Below, one piece after another: positions 50,168 to 59,457 of a stretch of 64,000 nucleotides of DNA. This stretch comes from Streptomyces sp. RerS4 (GTDB lineage: Bacteria; Actinomycetota; Actinomycetes; Streptomycetales; Streptomycetaceae): contig NZ_CP097322.1 of assembly GCF_023515955.1 (NCBI RefSeq), positions 4,760,501-4,824,500 of the forward strand, written 5' to 3'. Numbering within the stretch: the stretch's first letter is position 1; each line of letters opens with the position of its first letter. The translations under genes were made by a program, and so were the position numbers. The notes under the pieces were generated by a model. The model saw only the letters and a program-made list of their open reading frames with translations, was not told the DNA's origin and did not search any database.

Positions 50168-52288
50168 ATGGGACGACAGGGCCTGACGGTGGGCGGGGGG
50201 CGCGGGATGCCTGACGGGCTGGGCACGGGCGCGGCGCGCGCCTTCGAACTCCTGGAGCCCCTCGTCCGGGCCGCGACGGTACGCGTCCACCCGCCCCGCG
50301 GCGGGTATGACAACCCCCGCAACGACTGGTCCGGACCCACCTGGGGCAGCGGCTTCTTCATCGCCCCCGGCTGGGTCCTGACGTGCGCGCACGTGGTCGG
50401 CGAAGGGGGTGCCGCGATGCGGCTGGCGGGGCGCGAGCTCGGCATCACCTTCCAGTCCGGCCCCGACGGAGCCACCGGCACCGTCGCGGGGCGCGTGGAA
50501 TGCGTACTGCCCGAACGGCTGGAGGAACGGCGTCCCGGACGCCGGGCCCTGTGGGACCTGCCCGACCTGGCCCTGATCCGGGTCCTGTCGCCCATCTCCC
50601 ACGCCTGCGTATGGCTCACCGACCGGGCCGGCCCCCACCTCGACGAGGCCGCCTACTTCGGCTGCACCGAGGAACTCGGCGTCCCCGAGATCACCGGCCG
50701 CACCACCCGGCTGCGCGGCATCGCCGCCCAGGGCGCCGCCATCCGCCTCGGCGACGAGGACGAGATCGAGGCCGGCATGTCGGGCGGCCCGGTGGTGGAC
50801 CTCGCGCGCGGCGAGGTCGTCGGCGTCGTCAAGGCCCGCCGCTCCGGCGGCGGGGGAGGCCTCGCCGTCTCCGTGGCGCAGCTGCGGACCCTGCCGATGG
50901 CCGCGACCGGGCAGACCGGGCTCTACCGGCGGGTGATGCAGGCCCACGACCTCTACCACTACGACCGCCACCTCAGCGACCTCGACAGCCGGCGCACCTG
51001 GACGGACGTCCACGACGAACTCGCCGCCGCCGAGAGCGACCGGTACGCGGGACGGTTCGGCGGTCGGGGCCGGCTCACCCCGGGCGAGTTCACCACCCTG
51101 TGCGGGCTGCTCGCGGAGCTGCCGCCGCCCGGCTCCTCCGAGGCGGTACGCGAACTCGTCGAGCAGGCCCGCGGCGAGGAGCCGGACACCGCCGTGCCGG
51201 CGCCGCTCGGCTGGCGCGACGGCCTCGGCCTGCTGCACGACCCGCCCGGCGTCGGCGGGGAGGCCGCCGCGATGCTCCGCTACGCCACCGGGGTCAGCGT
51301 CGCCGACCACCGCGAGCCGCCCGCGCCCGGCGCCGACGAGGAACTGTGGGACTGGGTACGGGCCACCGCCGAGCGGCTCTGGCGCCCGCTGCGGCGCGAG
51401 CTCGGCGAGCAGCGCGAACGGGGCCTCGCCGAGCGGGAACGCCTGCGGCGGGCCCACGCCGGGATGGGACCGCGCGGCGGGGCCCGGACGCCGGGCGGGC
51501 TGCCGTCGGGGCCCTCCGTCCTGCTGGAGGTGTGGGCGCACGGCTGGGAGGACGTCCACGACTGGCGGGTATCCGTCCTGGCGGGCCCCGCCCGGCCGGG
51601 CCGGGTCACCCCGGTGGCCTCCGGCGTACGGGCACGCCCCCGCGACCTGCCCGAGGTGCTGCGGGCCCCGCTCGCCGAGGGCTTCCGGCGCTGCGACACG
51701 CACGAGGCGGCCGCGCTCCTCGAAGTGGCGGTGGAACCGGAGCTGTTCGGGCTGCCGGTGGACGCCTGGACGGTGTCGGGCGGGGTGCCGGTGGGCGTTC
51801 AGCGGCCCGTCGTGTTCCGCTACCCCGACAACGACGCGGGCCCGGCGGCGGCCGGGCGGTGGGCGCGGGTGCGCGAGGGGCCGCTGCTGGACCAGCGGGC
51901 CGACTGCGCGCGCGGCCGACCGCGCAGCCCCTCGCCGCGCTGGCTGACGGGGCTGATGGACAACACCGTCCCGGTGCTGTGCCGGGCCGCCGCCGCCGAA
52001 CCGACGCTGGGCGCGCTGCGGGCCGTACGGGAGGCGGGCTACGGGGTGTTGGTGGGCCGCCGCCCTCCGTCCGGCCTGCCGGTGTCGTGCGCGCCGTTCC
52101 ACCGGGGGCTGCGCGAGGAACTGGCCGAGGCGGGCCGGGGGGAGGCGCTGCCGACGCGCTTCCAGGCCCTGCGGGCCCGAACCCACGGCGCGGACCCCGA
52201 CGCGTACTGGGCGGCGGGGGTCACCCTCGTCTGGGACGATCCGTCCCGCGCCCTGCCGGAGGACGAGCCGCTCCAGGGGGACCTGTGA
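50168..52288 (+). CDS. Trypsin-like serine protease with VMAP-type C-terminal region
   Basis: 706 residues, no secretion signal. Residues 35-245 form a chymotrypsin/trypsin-2 fold with full triad: His75 (LTCAHVV), Asp133 (LPDLALI) and Ser205 (AGMSGGPVVD). A helical middle follows, then a C-terminal VMAP-C-like domain (LLEVWAHGWEDVHDWRVSVL, VPVGVQRPVVFRYPDN, TLVWDDPSR at the end). VMAP (vWA-MoxR-associated protein) proteins of this build are placed by comparative studies in NTP-dependent conflict systems. Co-directional with the MoxR, vWA, RiPP and TIR genes downstream. ATG 50168 is used; ATG 50207 is possible. Confidence 0.85.
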   Translation: MGRQGLTVGGGRGMPDGLGTGAARAFELLEPLVRAATVRVHPPRGGYDNPRNDWSGPTWGSGFFIAPGWVLTCAHVVGEGGAAMRLAGRELGITFQSGPDGATGTVAGRVECVLPERLEERRPGRRALWDLPDLALIRVLSPISHACVWLTDRAGPHLDEAAYFGCTEELGVPEITGRTTRLRGIAAQGAAIRLGDEDEIEAGMSGGPVVDLARGEVVGVVKARRSGGGGGLAVSVAQLRTLPMAATGQTGLYRRVMQAHDLYHYDRHLSDLDSRRTWTDVHDELAAAESDRYAGRFGGRGRLTPGEFTTLCGLLAELPPPGSSEAVRELVEQARGEEPDTAVPAPLGWRDGLGLLHDPPGVGGEAAAMLRYATGVSVADHREPPAPGADEELWDWVRATAERLWRPLRRELGEQRERGLAERERLRRAHAGMGPRGGARTPGGLPSGPSVLLEVWAHGWEDVHDWRVSVLAGPARPGRVTPVASGVRARPRDLPEVLRAPLAEGFRRCDTHEAAALLEVAVEPELFGLPVDAWTVSGGVPVGVQRPVVFRYPDNDAGPAAAGRWARVREGPLLDQRADCARGRPRSPSPRWLTGLMDNTVPVLCRAAAAEPTLGALRAVREAGYGVLVGRRPPSGLPVSCAPFHRGLREELAEAGRGEALPTRFQALRARTHGADPDAYWAAGVTLVWDDPSRALPEDEPLQGDL

Positions 52289-52659
52289 GGGGGCGGGGCG
52301 GGTAGCGCGCCGGGCACGCGGGGCGGCGTGGGTGCGGCGCCTGGGTCGTGTCTTGTGGATCATGCCGGACGTCGCGAGCCCGGCATGATCCACAAGACAC
52401 GACCCAGGGGGGAAGGGGTGCGTGGGCCGGACGACGGCGGGCAGGCATGGTGCGGTGACGCCTGAGGCGAGCAGGGCGGGGGAATCCCCCGGCCGGAGCA
52501 CGAAGCCGGGCCCGGAGCATCGGACCGGCGTGGCGGCGGGGCCGGTTGGGGAGTGTGGGGCGGTATGGGGCGTAAGGCGCGGGTGGGGATCGGGGCGGGT
52601 GTCGTGCCCCGGCCGTGGGGTGCGGTGTTCGGGTGTGCGGGCTTCGGGAGGGAGCGGGC
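52289..52659. other. 371-bp gap between the protease and MoxR genes
   Basis: It holds a perfect 29-base inverted repeat (52340-52408). The rest (52409-52659) has no codon bias or hairpin that I can support, except GGGAGGGAG before the MoxR start. Confidence 0.7.
52340..52408. repeat. Perfect 29-bp inverted repeat with 11-base loop
   Basis: CCTGGGTCGTGTCTTG... (52340-52368) and its exact complement (52380-52408) flank ACGTCGCGAGC. It is 51 bases after the protease stop. It is less GC-rich than ordinary terminators here. It may be a strong terminator or a small non-autonomous mobile hairpin (MITE-like). Confidence 0.9.
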
Positions 52660-53694
52660 GTGAGTGAGGAATGGCTGATCTACCGGGGGGTGGGCGAACC
52701 GCACGACGGGATCGCCGCCCTGCCCGACCCGCCGCCGTGGCGGGACTTCGACGGCGGGCCCCTCGTCGAACCGGACGGGGCCGCCGCGGCCGAGGACGGC
52801 AGCGTCGCGCGCCGGCTCGGCGCCCACCGTCGGGCCGCCGCCCTGCACCGACCCGAGCCGGAGGAACTGGAGGCCGTCAACGCGGCCCTCTACCTGCGCC
52901 GGCCCCTGCTGGTCACCGGCTACCCGGGCACCGGCAAGTCCACCCTGGCGCACGCCGTCGCCCACGAACTGAAACTCGGGCGGGTCCTGCGCTGGCCGGT
53001 GGTCTCGCGGACCGTCCTCCAGGAGGGCCTCTACCGCTACGACGCCCTCGCCCGCCTTCAGGACGTACAGATCACGGCGGGGGCGGGTCACCTCGCGGGA
53101 ACGCCCGGCGGGGCCCCCGGCGCCGCCCACGGCATCGGCAAGTACATCCGCCTCGGCCCGCTCGGCACGGCGCTGCTGCCCACCGCGCGACCGCGCGTGC
53201 TGCTCATCGACGAACTCGACAAGAGCGACATCGACCTGCCGAACGACCTCCTGAACGTGCTGGAGGAAGGCGAGTTCACCCTGCCGGAGCTCGAACGCGT
53301 CGCCGACTCCGAACCCGAGGTGCGCGTCCTCACCGACGACGGCGCCAAGGTGACCGTCCGCGACGGACGCGTCCGCTGCCGGTCCTTCCCGTTCATCATC
53401 CTCACCAGCAACGGCGAACGCGACTTCCCCGCCGCCCTGTTGCGCCGCTGCATCCAGCTCAAGCTCGGCCCGCCGGGGGAGAAGCGGCTCGCCGGCATGG
53501 TCCGCGCGCACCTCGGGGAAGAGGCCGCGCAGCTCGGCGCCGACCTGATCCGGGAGTTCCTCGGCCGCTCCCGCTCCGAACTGGTCGCCGCCGACCAGCT
53601 CCTCAACGCCATCTACCTCACCCACTACGCCGCCCCGCCCACCCGGGAGGACCTCGCGGACCTGCTCATCCAGCGCCTCGACCGCCCGAGGTGA
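52660..53694 (+). CDS. MoxR-family AAA+ ATPase
   Basis: 344 residues from GTG 52660. Walker A GYPGTGKST (about 87-95), Walker B VLLIDELDKSDID (about 180-192), sensor/arginine-finger region LTSNGERDFPAALLRRC. MoxR ATPases act with vWA proteins as chaperones or for metal insertion; the vWA gene follows seven bases later. Part of the FxSxx-COOH/VMAP-type locus. Confidence 0.9.
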   Translation: MSEEWLIYRGVGEPHDGIAALPDPPPWRDFDGGPLVEPDGAAAAEDGSVARRLGAHRRAAALHRPEPEELEAVNAALYLRRPLLVTGYPGTGKSTLAHAVAHELKLGRVLRWPVVSRTVLQEGLYRYDALARLQDVQITAGAGHLAGTPGGAPGAAHGIGKYIRLGPLGTALLPTARPRVLLIDELDKSDIDLPNDLLNVLEEGEFTLPELERVADSEPEVRVLTDDGAKVTVRDGRVRCRSFPFIILTSNGERDFPAALLRRCIQLKLGPPGEKRLAGMVRAHLGEEAAQLGADLIREFLGRSRSELVAADQLLNAIYLTHYAAPPTREDLADLLIQRLDRPR

Positions 53695-53700
53695 GGGCCC

Positions 53701-56700
53701 GTGGCCGCATCCGCCGACCCGGTGATCCGCGTCCTCGCCGCGCTGTTGCGTTCCGCCGGGCTCGACCCGTCCGCCGAGGAACTGGCCGACGCGCTGTGGC
53801 TGGCCGCCCGCGCCCGGGAGGCGGCCCGGCCCGACGCCCCCGGCGGGCCCCTCGACGCCGTGCCCGCACCGGCCCGGGAGGAGGCCGACGCGGGCGACGC
53901 GACGGCCGCCGAGCCCGTCCCCGTACCGCCCCGGGAGGAGGTCGACGCCGAGGAACCGCTGCGGCTGTACCCCGACGGCGCGGGGCGCTCCGCGGACACG
54001 GAAGCCGAGCCTTCGGACGAAGCCGCCGCCGGTGACGAAGAGTCCGTCGGCGGCGTGCCGTCGGCCGGCGGGACGCCCGTACGGGTACCCGCGGCGGCGG
54101 CCCTGCCGCGGATCCTGGAGATCCAACGCGCCCTGCGCGCCCTGCAACGCCACCGCCCGCCCGGCCCGCCCACCCGGCACGTCCTCGACGAGGAGGCCAC
54201 CGCCGAGGCCGGCGCCCGCGCGCTCGGCCTGCTGATCCCGGTGTTCCGGGCCGAGACCCGGCGCGAGGCGACCGTACGGCTGGTCATGGACGCCTCCCCG
54301 TCCATGGCCGTCTGGCAGGAGATGTTCGAGGAACTGCGGGCCGTCTGCGAACGCCTCGGCGCCTTCCGCGACGTCCAGGTCCACTACCTCCACCGGCCCG
54401 CCGACGGCACCGCCGCCATCGGACGCGGCCCCGTGCCCGCCGCCGCCCTGCGCTCGGGCGACCAGCTCCGCGACCCCACCGGACGCACCCTGACGATGGT
54501 GGTCTCCGACTGCGCCGGACCGCTGTGGCGCGAGGGCGAGGCGCAGCGGCTGCTGCACCGGTGGGCGCAGTGCGCGCCGTGCGTGGTCGTCCAACCGCTC
54601 CCGCAACGGCTGTGGAGCCGCAGTTGGCTGCCGACCGAGCGCGGGGTGCTGGAGCGGTCCGAGGGCGGCGCGGGGGCCGGTGCGCAGCTGAGGTTCCGGT
54701 CGGACCGGGCGCCCCGGCCGGGCCGCCCGACCGGCGGGCTCACCGTTCCCGTGCTGCCGCCCAGCGCCACCGCGCTCGGGGCGTGGGCCCGGCTGGTCGC
54801 GGGGCTCGGGACCGGGCCCGTACCGGCCGAGGTGGGCCGGGTCCTGGCCCGACACCCCGCGTCGCCCCCACCGCTGCCGCGGGCCGCCCGGCCGCCGCGC
54901 GAGCTGGTGCGCCGCTTCCGTTCCTCCGCCGCGCCCGGCGCCGTCCAGCTCGCCGTGTACCTGTCGGCGGCGCCGTTGACCCTGCCCGTGATGCGGCTCG
55001 TGCAGCGCACGATGCTGCCCGACTCGGAACCGTCTGACCTCGCCGAGGTGCTGCTCAGCGGGCTGCTGCGGCGCAGTGGGGAGGCGCGCAGTGGGGAGGC
55101 GCCGGGCCAGTGGTACGAGTTCGTACCCGGGGTGCAGGACGTGCTGCTGGGGCCGCTGGGGCGGGACGAGGCCGCGCTGGTGCTCAAGCACTGCTCCGAG
55201 TACGTCCTCGCGCACTTCGGCCGGGGCGTACGCAACTTCCCCGCGCTGGCCGTCGCCCAGCTCACCGGGGTGTCGCCCGTCGCCGACGTCGAGGCGGAGG
55301 GCGGCGGGCCGGCGCCGGTGCGGCCGCCGCAGGCGTTCGCGCACGTGTCGGCCAAGGTCGTACGCCGCTACCTGCCCGGCCCGCCCGACGAGGACGCCGC
55401 CCCGGCCCCGCCGCCCCGACCTCCGACCCGCCGGCCCCGACCGCGCCCGGTCGCTGCGCGCGGCGCGGGACCGGCTGCTGGACGCCGACGCGCGGGCCCT
55501 GCACGAGGCCGCCGCCCTGCTGCGGCGGGCCGTCGCCGCCCGGCCGGGCCGCAGGACCCGCCGGAGGAGGCCGAGACGGCCCTCGCGGAGGTCCTGCTGT
55601 GGCTGTGGGCGGAGCAACGCGATCCCGAACTCCTCGACGAGGCCGAACGGGCCCTGACCGGGCTGCGGACCCCGGCCGCCGGGGCCGCCCTGGGGCGGGT
55701 GCTGTACGAACGGGCGCTGGCCGGGCGCCCCGACGCGGAGCTGTTGGCCGCCGCCGACCGGGAGTTCGCGCAGGCGGCGCGAGCGCCGCCGAGGCGTGGC
55801 TGCGGCGGGAGTGCGCGGTGCGGCGGGCCCAGACCCTGATCCGGCTGGCCGAGCTGCGCGGTGACGCCGGTCCGCTGCACGAGGCGCGGGCGGCGCTGGA
55901 GGCCGCCGTCCTGCCGGAGGAAGCCCCCGGCGCCCCGGGCGCCCACCCCGACCTCCAACTGGCCCTGGGCCGCGTCCTGCTGGCCCTCCTCCCCCACACC
56001 CCCGACCCCCGAACCCGCACCCCCCTGGCCGAACAGGCCGCATCCCGCCTGGGCGCGGCACTGGCCGCCCTACTGGACGGCGGACCGCCGGCGGAGGCCG
56101 GGGGGCGGGTCGGGGGGAGTGGTCCGGCGGAACCCGATGGGCCGAGCGGGGCGGTGACGCGGCCCGGTGGGCGGGCCCCGGGTGCGACGGGGTCGGATGG
56201 GGCGGGCGACGGGCCGGGCGATGGGCTGGCGCTGGGTGGGTCGGCGGAGCCCGGCGAGCAGGCCGGGGGCGCGTCGGGGCCGGATGGGCCGAGTGGGCGG
56301 CGGGGTCTGGTGGGCCGGGCGGTCAGGCAGAGCCCGGTGGGCAGGGCCGGGCCGTGACGGGGCCCGACGGGCCGGGCGGGGCCGGGAGCTCCGGCGTACC
56401 GGACGCCTCCGGGCGGGATCCCGACCGGGTTCCGGCCGACCCGGCCGAGGGCGTGGGCGGCAGCCCGGCGGTCGCCACCGATCCCGCCGCGTCCGGGCCG
56501 GATGCGGGCGGCACCGCCCGAGGTCCGCCGAACCCTCCGCGTCGGGGCGCCGCCCGGACGGCGCAGGGCCTCAACAGGGCGATCCGGGTGGCGCCGGGCT
56601 TGCTGCGGGCCCTGGCCCGACCGCTCCCGACGAATCCGGCGTCGCCGGGCGCGGTACGGGTGCCGGCGGCCGCGCCGTCGCGCCGGGCCCCGGGCGGAAC

Positions 56701-58815
56701 TCCGACGCGGCAGAGGTCGATCCGGACGAGTCCGGTGTGACCGGGCGGGGCGCGAGCGCCGGATCCGCCGGATCCGGCGACAGGTCCGACTCGGGGCGGG
56801 GCCCCGGCCGGGTGGGGGCCGCCCCCGGTGCCGAATCCGGGCACGGTCCCGGCCGGGTGCGGGGCGACTCCGCTGACCCGGCTGATTCCGGTGCCCCCGG
56901 CCTGGCGCCGGAGCGATCCGCCGAGACGGACGAGTCCGGTGTGACCGGGCGGGGTCCTGGCGAGGTGGGGGCGGAACCGACCGAGCCGGGGCGTGGCCCC
57001 GGTGGGGTGCGGGGTGGCAATGTCGATCCGGCTGAGTCCGGGGGCGGCCCTGGTGAGGGTGGTAGGGCTGATCCGGCTGAGCCCGGCGTTGCGGGGGCCG
57101 GCTCCGGGGCCGCCTCGGTGCGGTCGGGTGACCAGGTCGGGTCCGGGGGCGGCCCGGGTGGGGTGCGGGGCGGCGCTGCCGATCCGGTTGAGTCGGGGCG
57201 CAGCTCCGGTGAGGTGCGGGGCGGTGTGGCTGATCCGGCTGAGCCCGGCGTTGCGGGGGCCGGCTCCGGGGCCGCCCCGGTGCGGTCGGGTGGTCCGGTT
57301 GAGTCCGGGCGTGGCCCCGGTGGGGTGCGGGCCGGCGGGGCCGATCCGGTCGAGTCCGGCGTTGTCGGGCGGGGTTCCGGGGCCGCCCCGGTGCGGTCGG
57401 GTGACCAGGTCGAGTCCGGGGGCGGCCCGGATGGGGTGCGGGGCGGTGCGGCTGATCCGGCTGGGTCCGGCGTTGTCGGGCGGGGTTCTGGGGCTGCCTC
57501 GGTGCGCTCGGGTGACCAGGTCGAGCCGGGGCGTGGCCCCGGTGGGGTGCGGGGCGGCGCTGCCGATCCGGTTGAGTCGGGGCGCAGCTCCGGTGAGGTG
57601 CGGGGCGGTGTGGCTGATCCGGCTGAGCCCGGCGTTGCGGGGGCCGGCTCCGGGGCCGCTCCGGTGCGGTCGGGTGCTTCGGACGGGCCCGGCGGGGTGC
57701 GGGGCGGGGCGGACGAGCCGGTCGAGGTCGGGCGGGCCGGGGGTGTTCGGGCGGCGTCGGGTGATACGGCGCGGGATGCCCGTGGGGGGCAGGGCGATTC
57801 GGGTGCGTCCCGGTCGGGCGGGCGGGGTTTCCGGGCCGGCTCGGAAGGGGCCGGGGAAGGCGGCAGGAGGGGGGCGTTCCGCGACGGCGCGCGGGGGCGG
57901 ACGCCCGCCGGGGCGGGGGAGCGGGCGGTGCGGGCGCGCGTACGGGTGGAGTTGGCCGGGGCGTTGCGGTACCTGCCGGGGCGGCTGGAGGAGGCGGCCG
58001 CACAGCTCGCGCGGGCCCTGGAGGAAGCCGTCGGGGATCCCGCGCTGCGACTCGCCGCCCTGCTGTGCCTGGCCCGCGTGCACCGGGCCCGGTACGCGCG
58101 TGACGCGGACCCGGCGGCCCTGGAGGAGGCGGCCGAGGCGTACGGCCGGGCCCGGGGGCTGATCCCCCGGGACGCGGACGCCTTCGCGGAGCTGCTCCCC
58201 GAGTGGGGCGACGTACTCCTGGACCGGGCGCGGGCCCGCGACGGCCGCCGCTTCGCGTCCCTCGCCGTACGGGTGCTGCGCGAGAGCCGCGCGGCGGTGC
58301 CGCAGTCCGACCCCGGGGCGGCGTACCGGCTGCTGCGGCTGGCCGCCGGGCTGCGGCTGCGGCACACCTACGAGGGGGACCTCGTCGACCTGCGCGAGGC
58401 GGAGTACCTGTTGGAGCTGGCCGTCCGGCAGAGCCACCACCCCCTGGAGCGGGCCCGCGCCTGGCGGGAACACGGGGACGTGCAGCAGGAGATCCACGTC
58501 CACACCCACACCGCCGACCGGCTCGACCGGGCCGCCGACTCCTACCGTCGGGCCTGGCGCGCCGCCCTGGAGGCCAACGGTGGCGCGCACGAGGGCCATG
58601 ACCTGCGTGAGGAGGTCACCGACCGCGCCGCGCTGCGCCTCGCCGCCCGGGTCCAGCAACTGCGCGGGGAGGTCCTGGAACGGCTGGCCCGCCCCCGCGC
58701 CGCCCTGGACGCCTACCGCGCCGCCCTGGAGCTGTGGCAGCGCCTCGACACCCCGACCGACGAGCGGACCCGCGCGGTCAGGGCCCGCATCGACACCCTG
58801 GAGGCGGGCGGCTAG
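53701..58815 (+). pseudogene. Large SAV_2336-type protein (vWA-like N-terminus, disordered repeats, TPR-like C-terminus), reading frame broken several times
   Basis: Begins at GTG 53701. Segment 1 (to about 55410) has an Asp/Glu-rich linker, then a vWA-like domain with MIDAS-type DASPSM at about residue 197 and VVSDCAGPLW. The coding signal then changes frame near 55410, 55448, 55548, 55780, 56298 and 56522, each consistent with one lost G or C. Recognisable continuity: RAARDRLLDADARALHEAAA, EVLLWLWAEQRDPELLDEAE, AEAWLRRECAVRRAQTLIRL. From 56522 to the stop at 58815 one frame stays open: a Gly/Ser/Pro-rich disordered stretch with long repeats (56990-57720), then TPR-like helices (LRYLPGRLEEAAAQLARALE, AALDAYRAALELWQRL). 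Corrected, it would be about 1,700 residues. Between the MoxR ATPase and FxsA genes it is a core member of the system. A short apparent start GTG at 56354 is probably fortuitous. Confidence 0.72.
56990..57720. repeat. In-frame degenerate repeats of 111 and 162 bp in the vWA/TPR gene
   Basis: Repeating protein units of 37 and 54 residues built on GGVRGG(A)ADP-(V/A)ESG-x-GSGAA(P/S)VRSG. A 136-base block at 57157-57292 recurs at 57541-57676 with one change. The offset of 384 bases equals 54+37+37 codons, so the frame is kept. Confidence 0.85.
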
Positions 58816-59159
58816 CGAGCGTCGCCAAAGTGGCGTCGGCCCCCGGAGGGCCGGGGCACCTCCCAGCGGTGGCCGGGGGAGGCCGGGCTCGCGGCGCCCG
58901 GCATGGTGCCGCGCCGCGTTGACGGAGGGTCGCGCCGGTGGCTCCGCTGCGAAGGCGCTCCGGCGCCGTGCGATGCCTCCCCTCGGCCCTGCGGGCCCGG
59001 GAGACCCCATGGCGTTCGTGCGCCGCCCTGCCCGCGGCCTCGGCCCTGCCGGCGCCGTTTCCCGGGGTGGGGCGGGGTGTCGGGCGGCGGGGGTCGTTTC
59101 CGTGCGCCCGGCTGGGGGAAGGGGTGGACCAGCGGATACGACAGGGGGACGGGCAGCCC
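58816..59159. other. 344-bp gap before the FxsA peptide gene
   Basis: No codon-biased frame of its own. The in-frame extension of fxsA back to 58938 is Arg/Ala/Pro-rich and lacks a ribosome site. No strong terminator is seen, so this may carry a separate promoter for the peptide and maturase genes. Confidence 0.6.
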
Positions 59160-59402
59160 ATGGTGACGGGACGTCGGGACGCGACCACGCCGGCACCTTC
59201 GGCGCCTCCTGCCACGGACACGCCGGCGGCCCCTCCGGGACCCCGACCCTGTCCCGCGCGGCTGCCGGACCTCTCCGGGCTCGACCTGGCCGCCCTGCGC
59301 GGGATCGACCACCCGGTGCTCGCCGAGGTCATCGAGGGCATGGTCGAACGGGTCACGCACCCGGCGGAGATCCTCAACGCCTTCGACTCCGGAGTCGTCT
59401 GA
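59160..59402 (+). CDS. fxsA: FxSxx-COOH-type RiPP precursor peptide
   Basis: 80 residues from ATG 59160, with AGGGGGACGGG upstream. A Pro/Ala-rich N-terminal half is followed by the conserved leader LPDLSGLDLAALRGIDHPVL and AEVIEGMVERVTHPAEIL, and the C-terminus NAFDSGVV. The Phe-Asp-Ser triplet is the type of three-residue site that FxsB-class radical SAM enzymes crosslink into a cyclophane. The end is F-D-S-G-V-V, one residue longer than the literal FxSxx rule. It is immediately upstream of the maturase gene. Confidence 0.83.
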   Translation: MVTGRRDATTPAPSAPPATDTPAAPPGPRPCPARLPDLSGLDLAALRGIDHPVLAEVIEGMVERVTHPAEILNAFDSGVV

Positions 59403-59457
59403 GCCGGCCGGAGTTGACCACTTTCCGCCGTTAGCGGGGGCTCTGCGAAGGGCAGGG

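Noticed and set aside
52360..56061. 1233-residue minus-strand frame
   Set aside because: Very long but low-complexity Gly/Arg/Pro with no motif; it lies opposite the MoxR and vWA genes with clear Walker and MIDAS-type motifs.
56354..56740. Separate 128-residue gene starting at GTG 56354 with GTGA overlap
   Set aside because: The overlap looks attractive, but the product is disordered and the coding signal passes through smoothly from the upstream frame near 56298, so it is best read as part of one frame-broken gene.
56323..59196. 957-residue minus-strand Pro/Arg/His-rich frame
   Set aside because: Mirror image of the repeat region; no domain, and the plus strand continues into TPR helices.
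58938..59402. 154-residue version of the FxsA precursor
   Set aside because: The first 74 residues are Arg/Pro-rich with no ribosome site; known precursors are about 60-80 residues.
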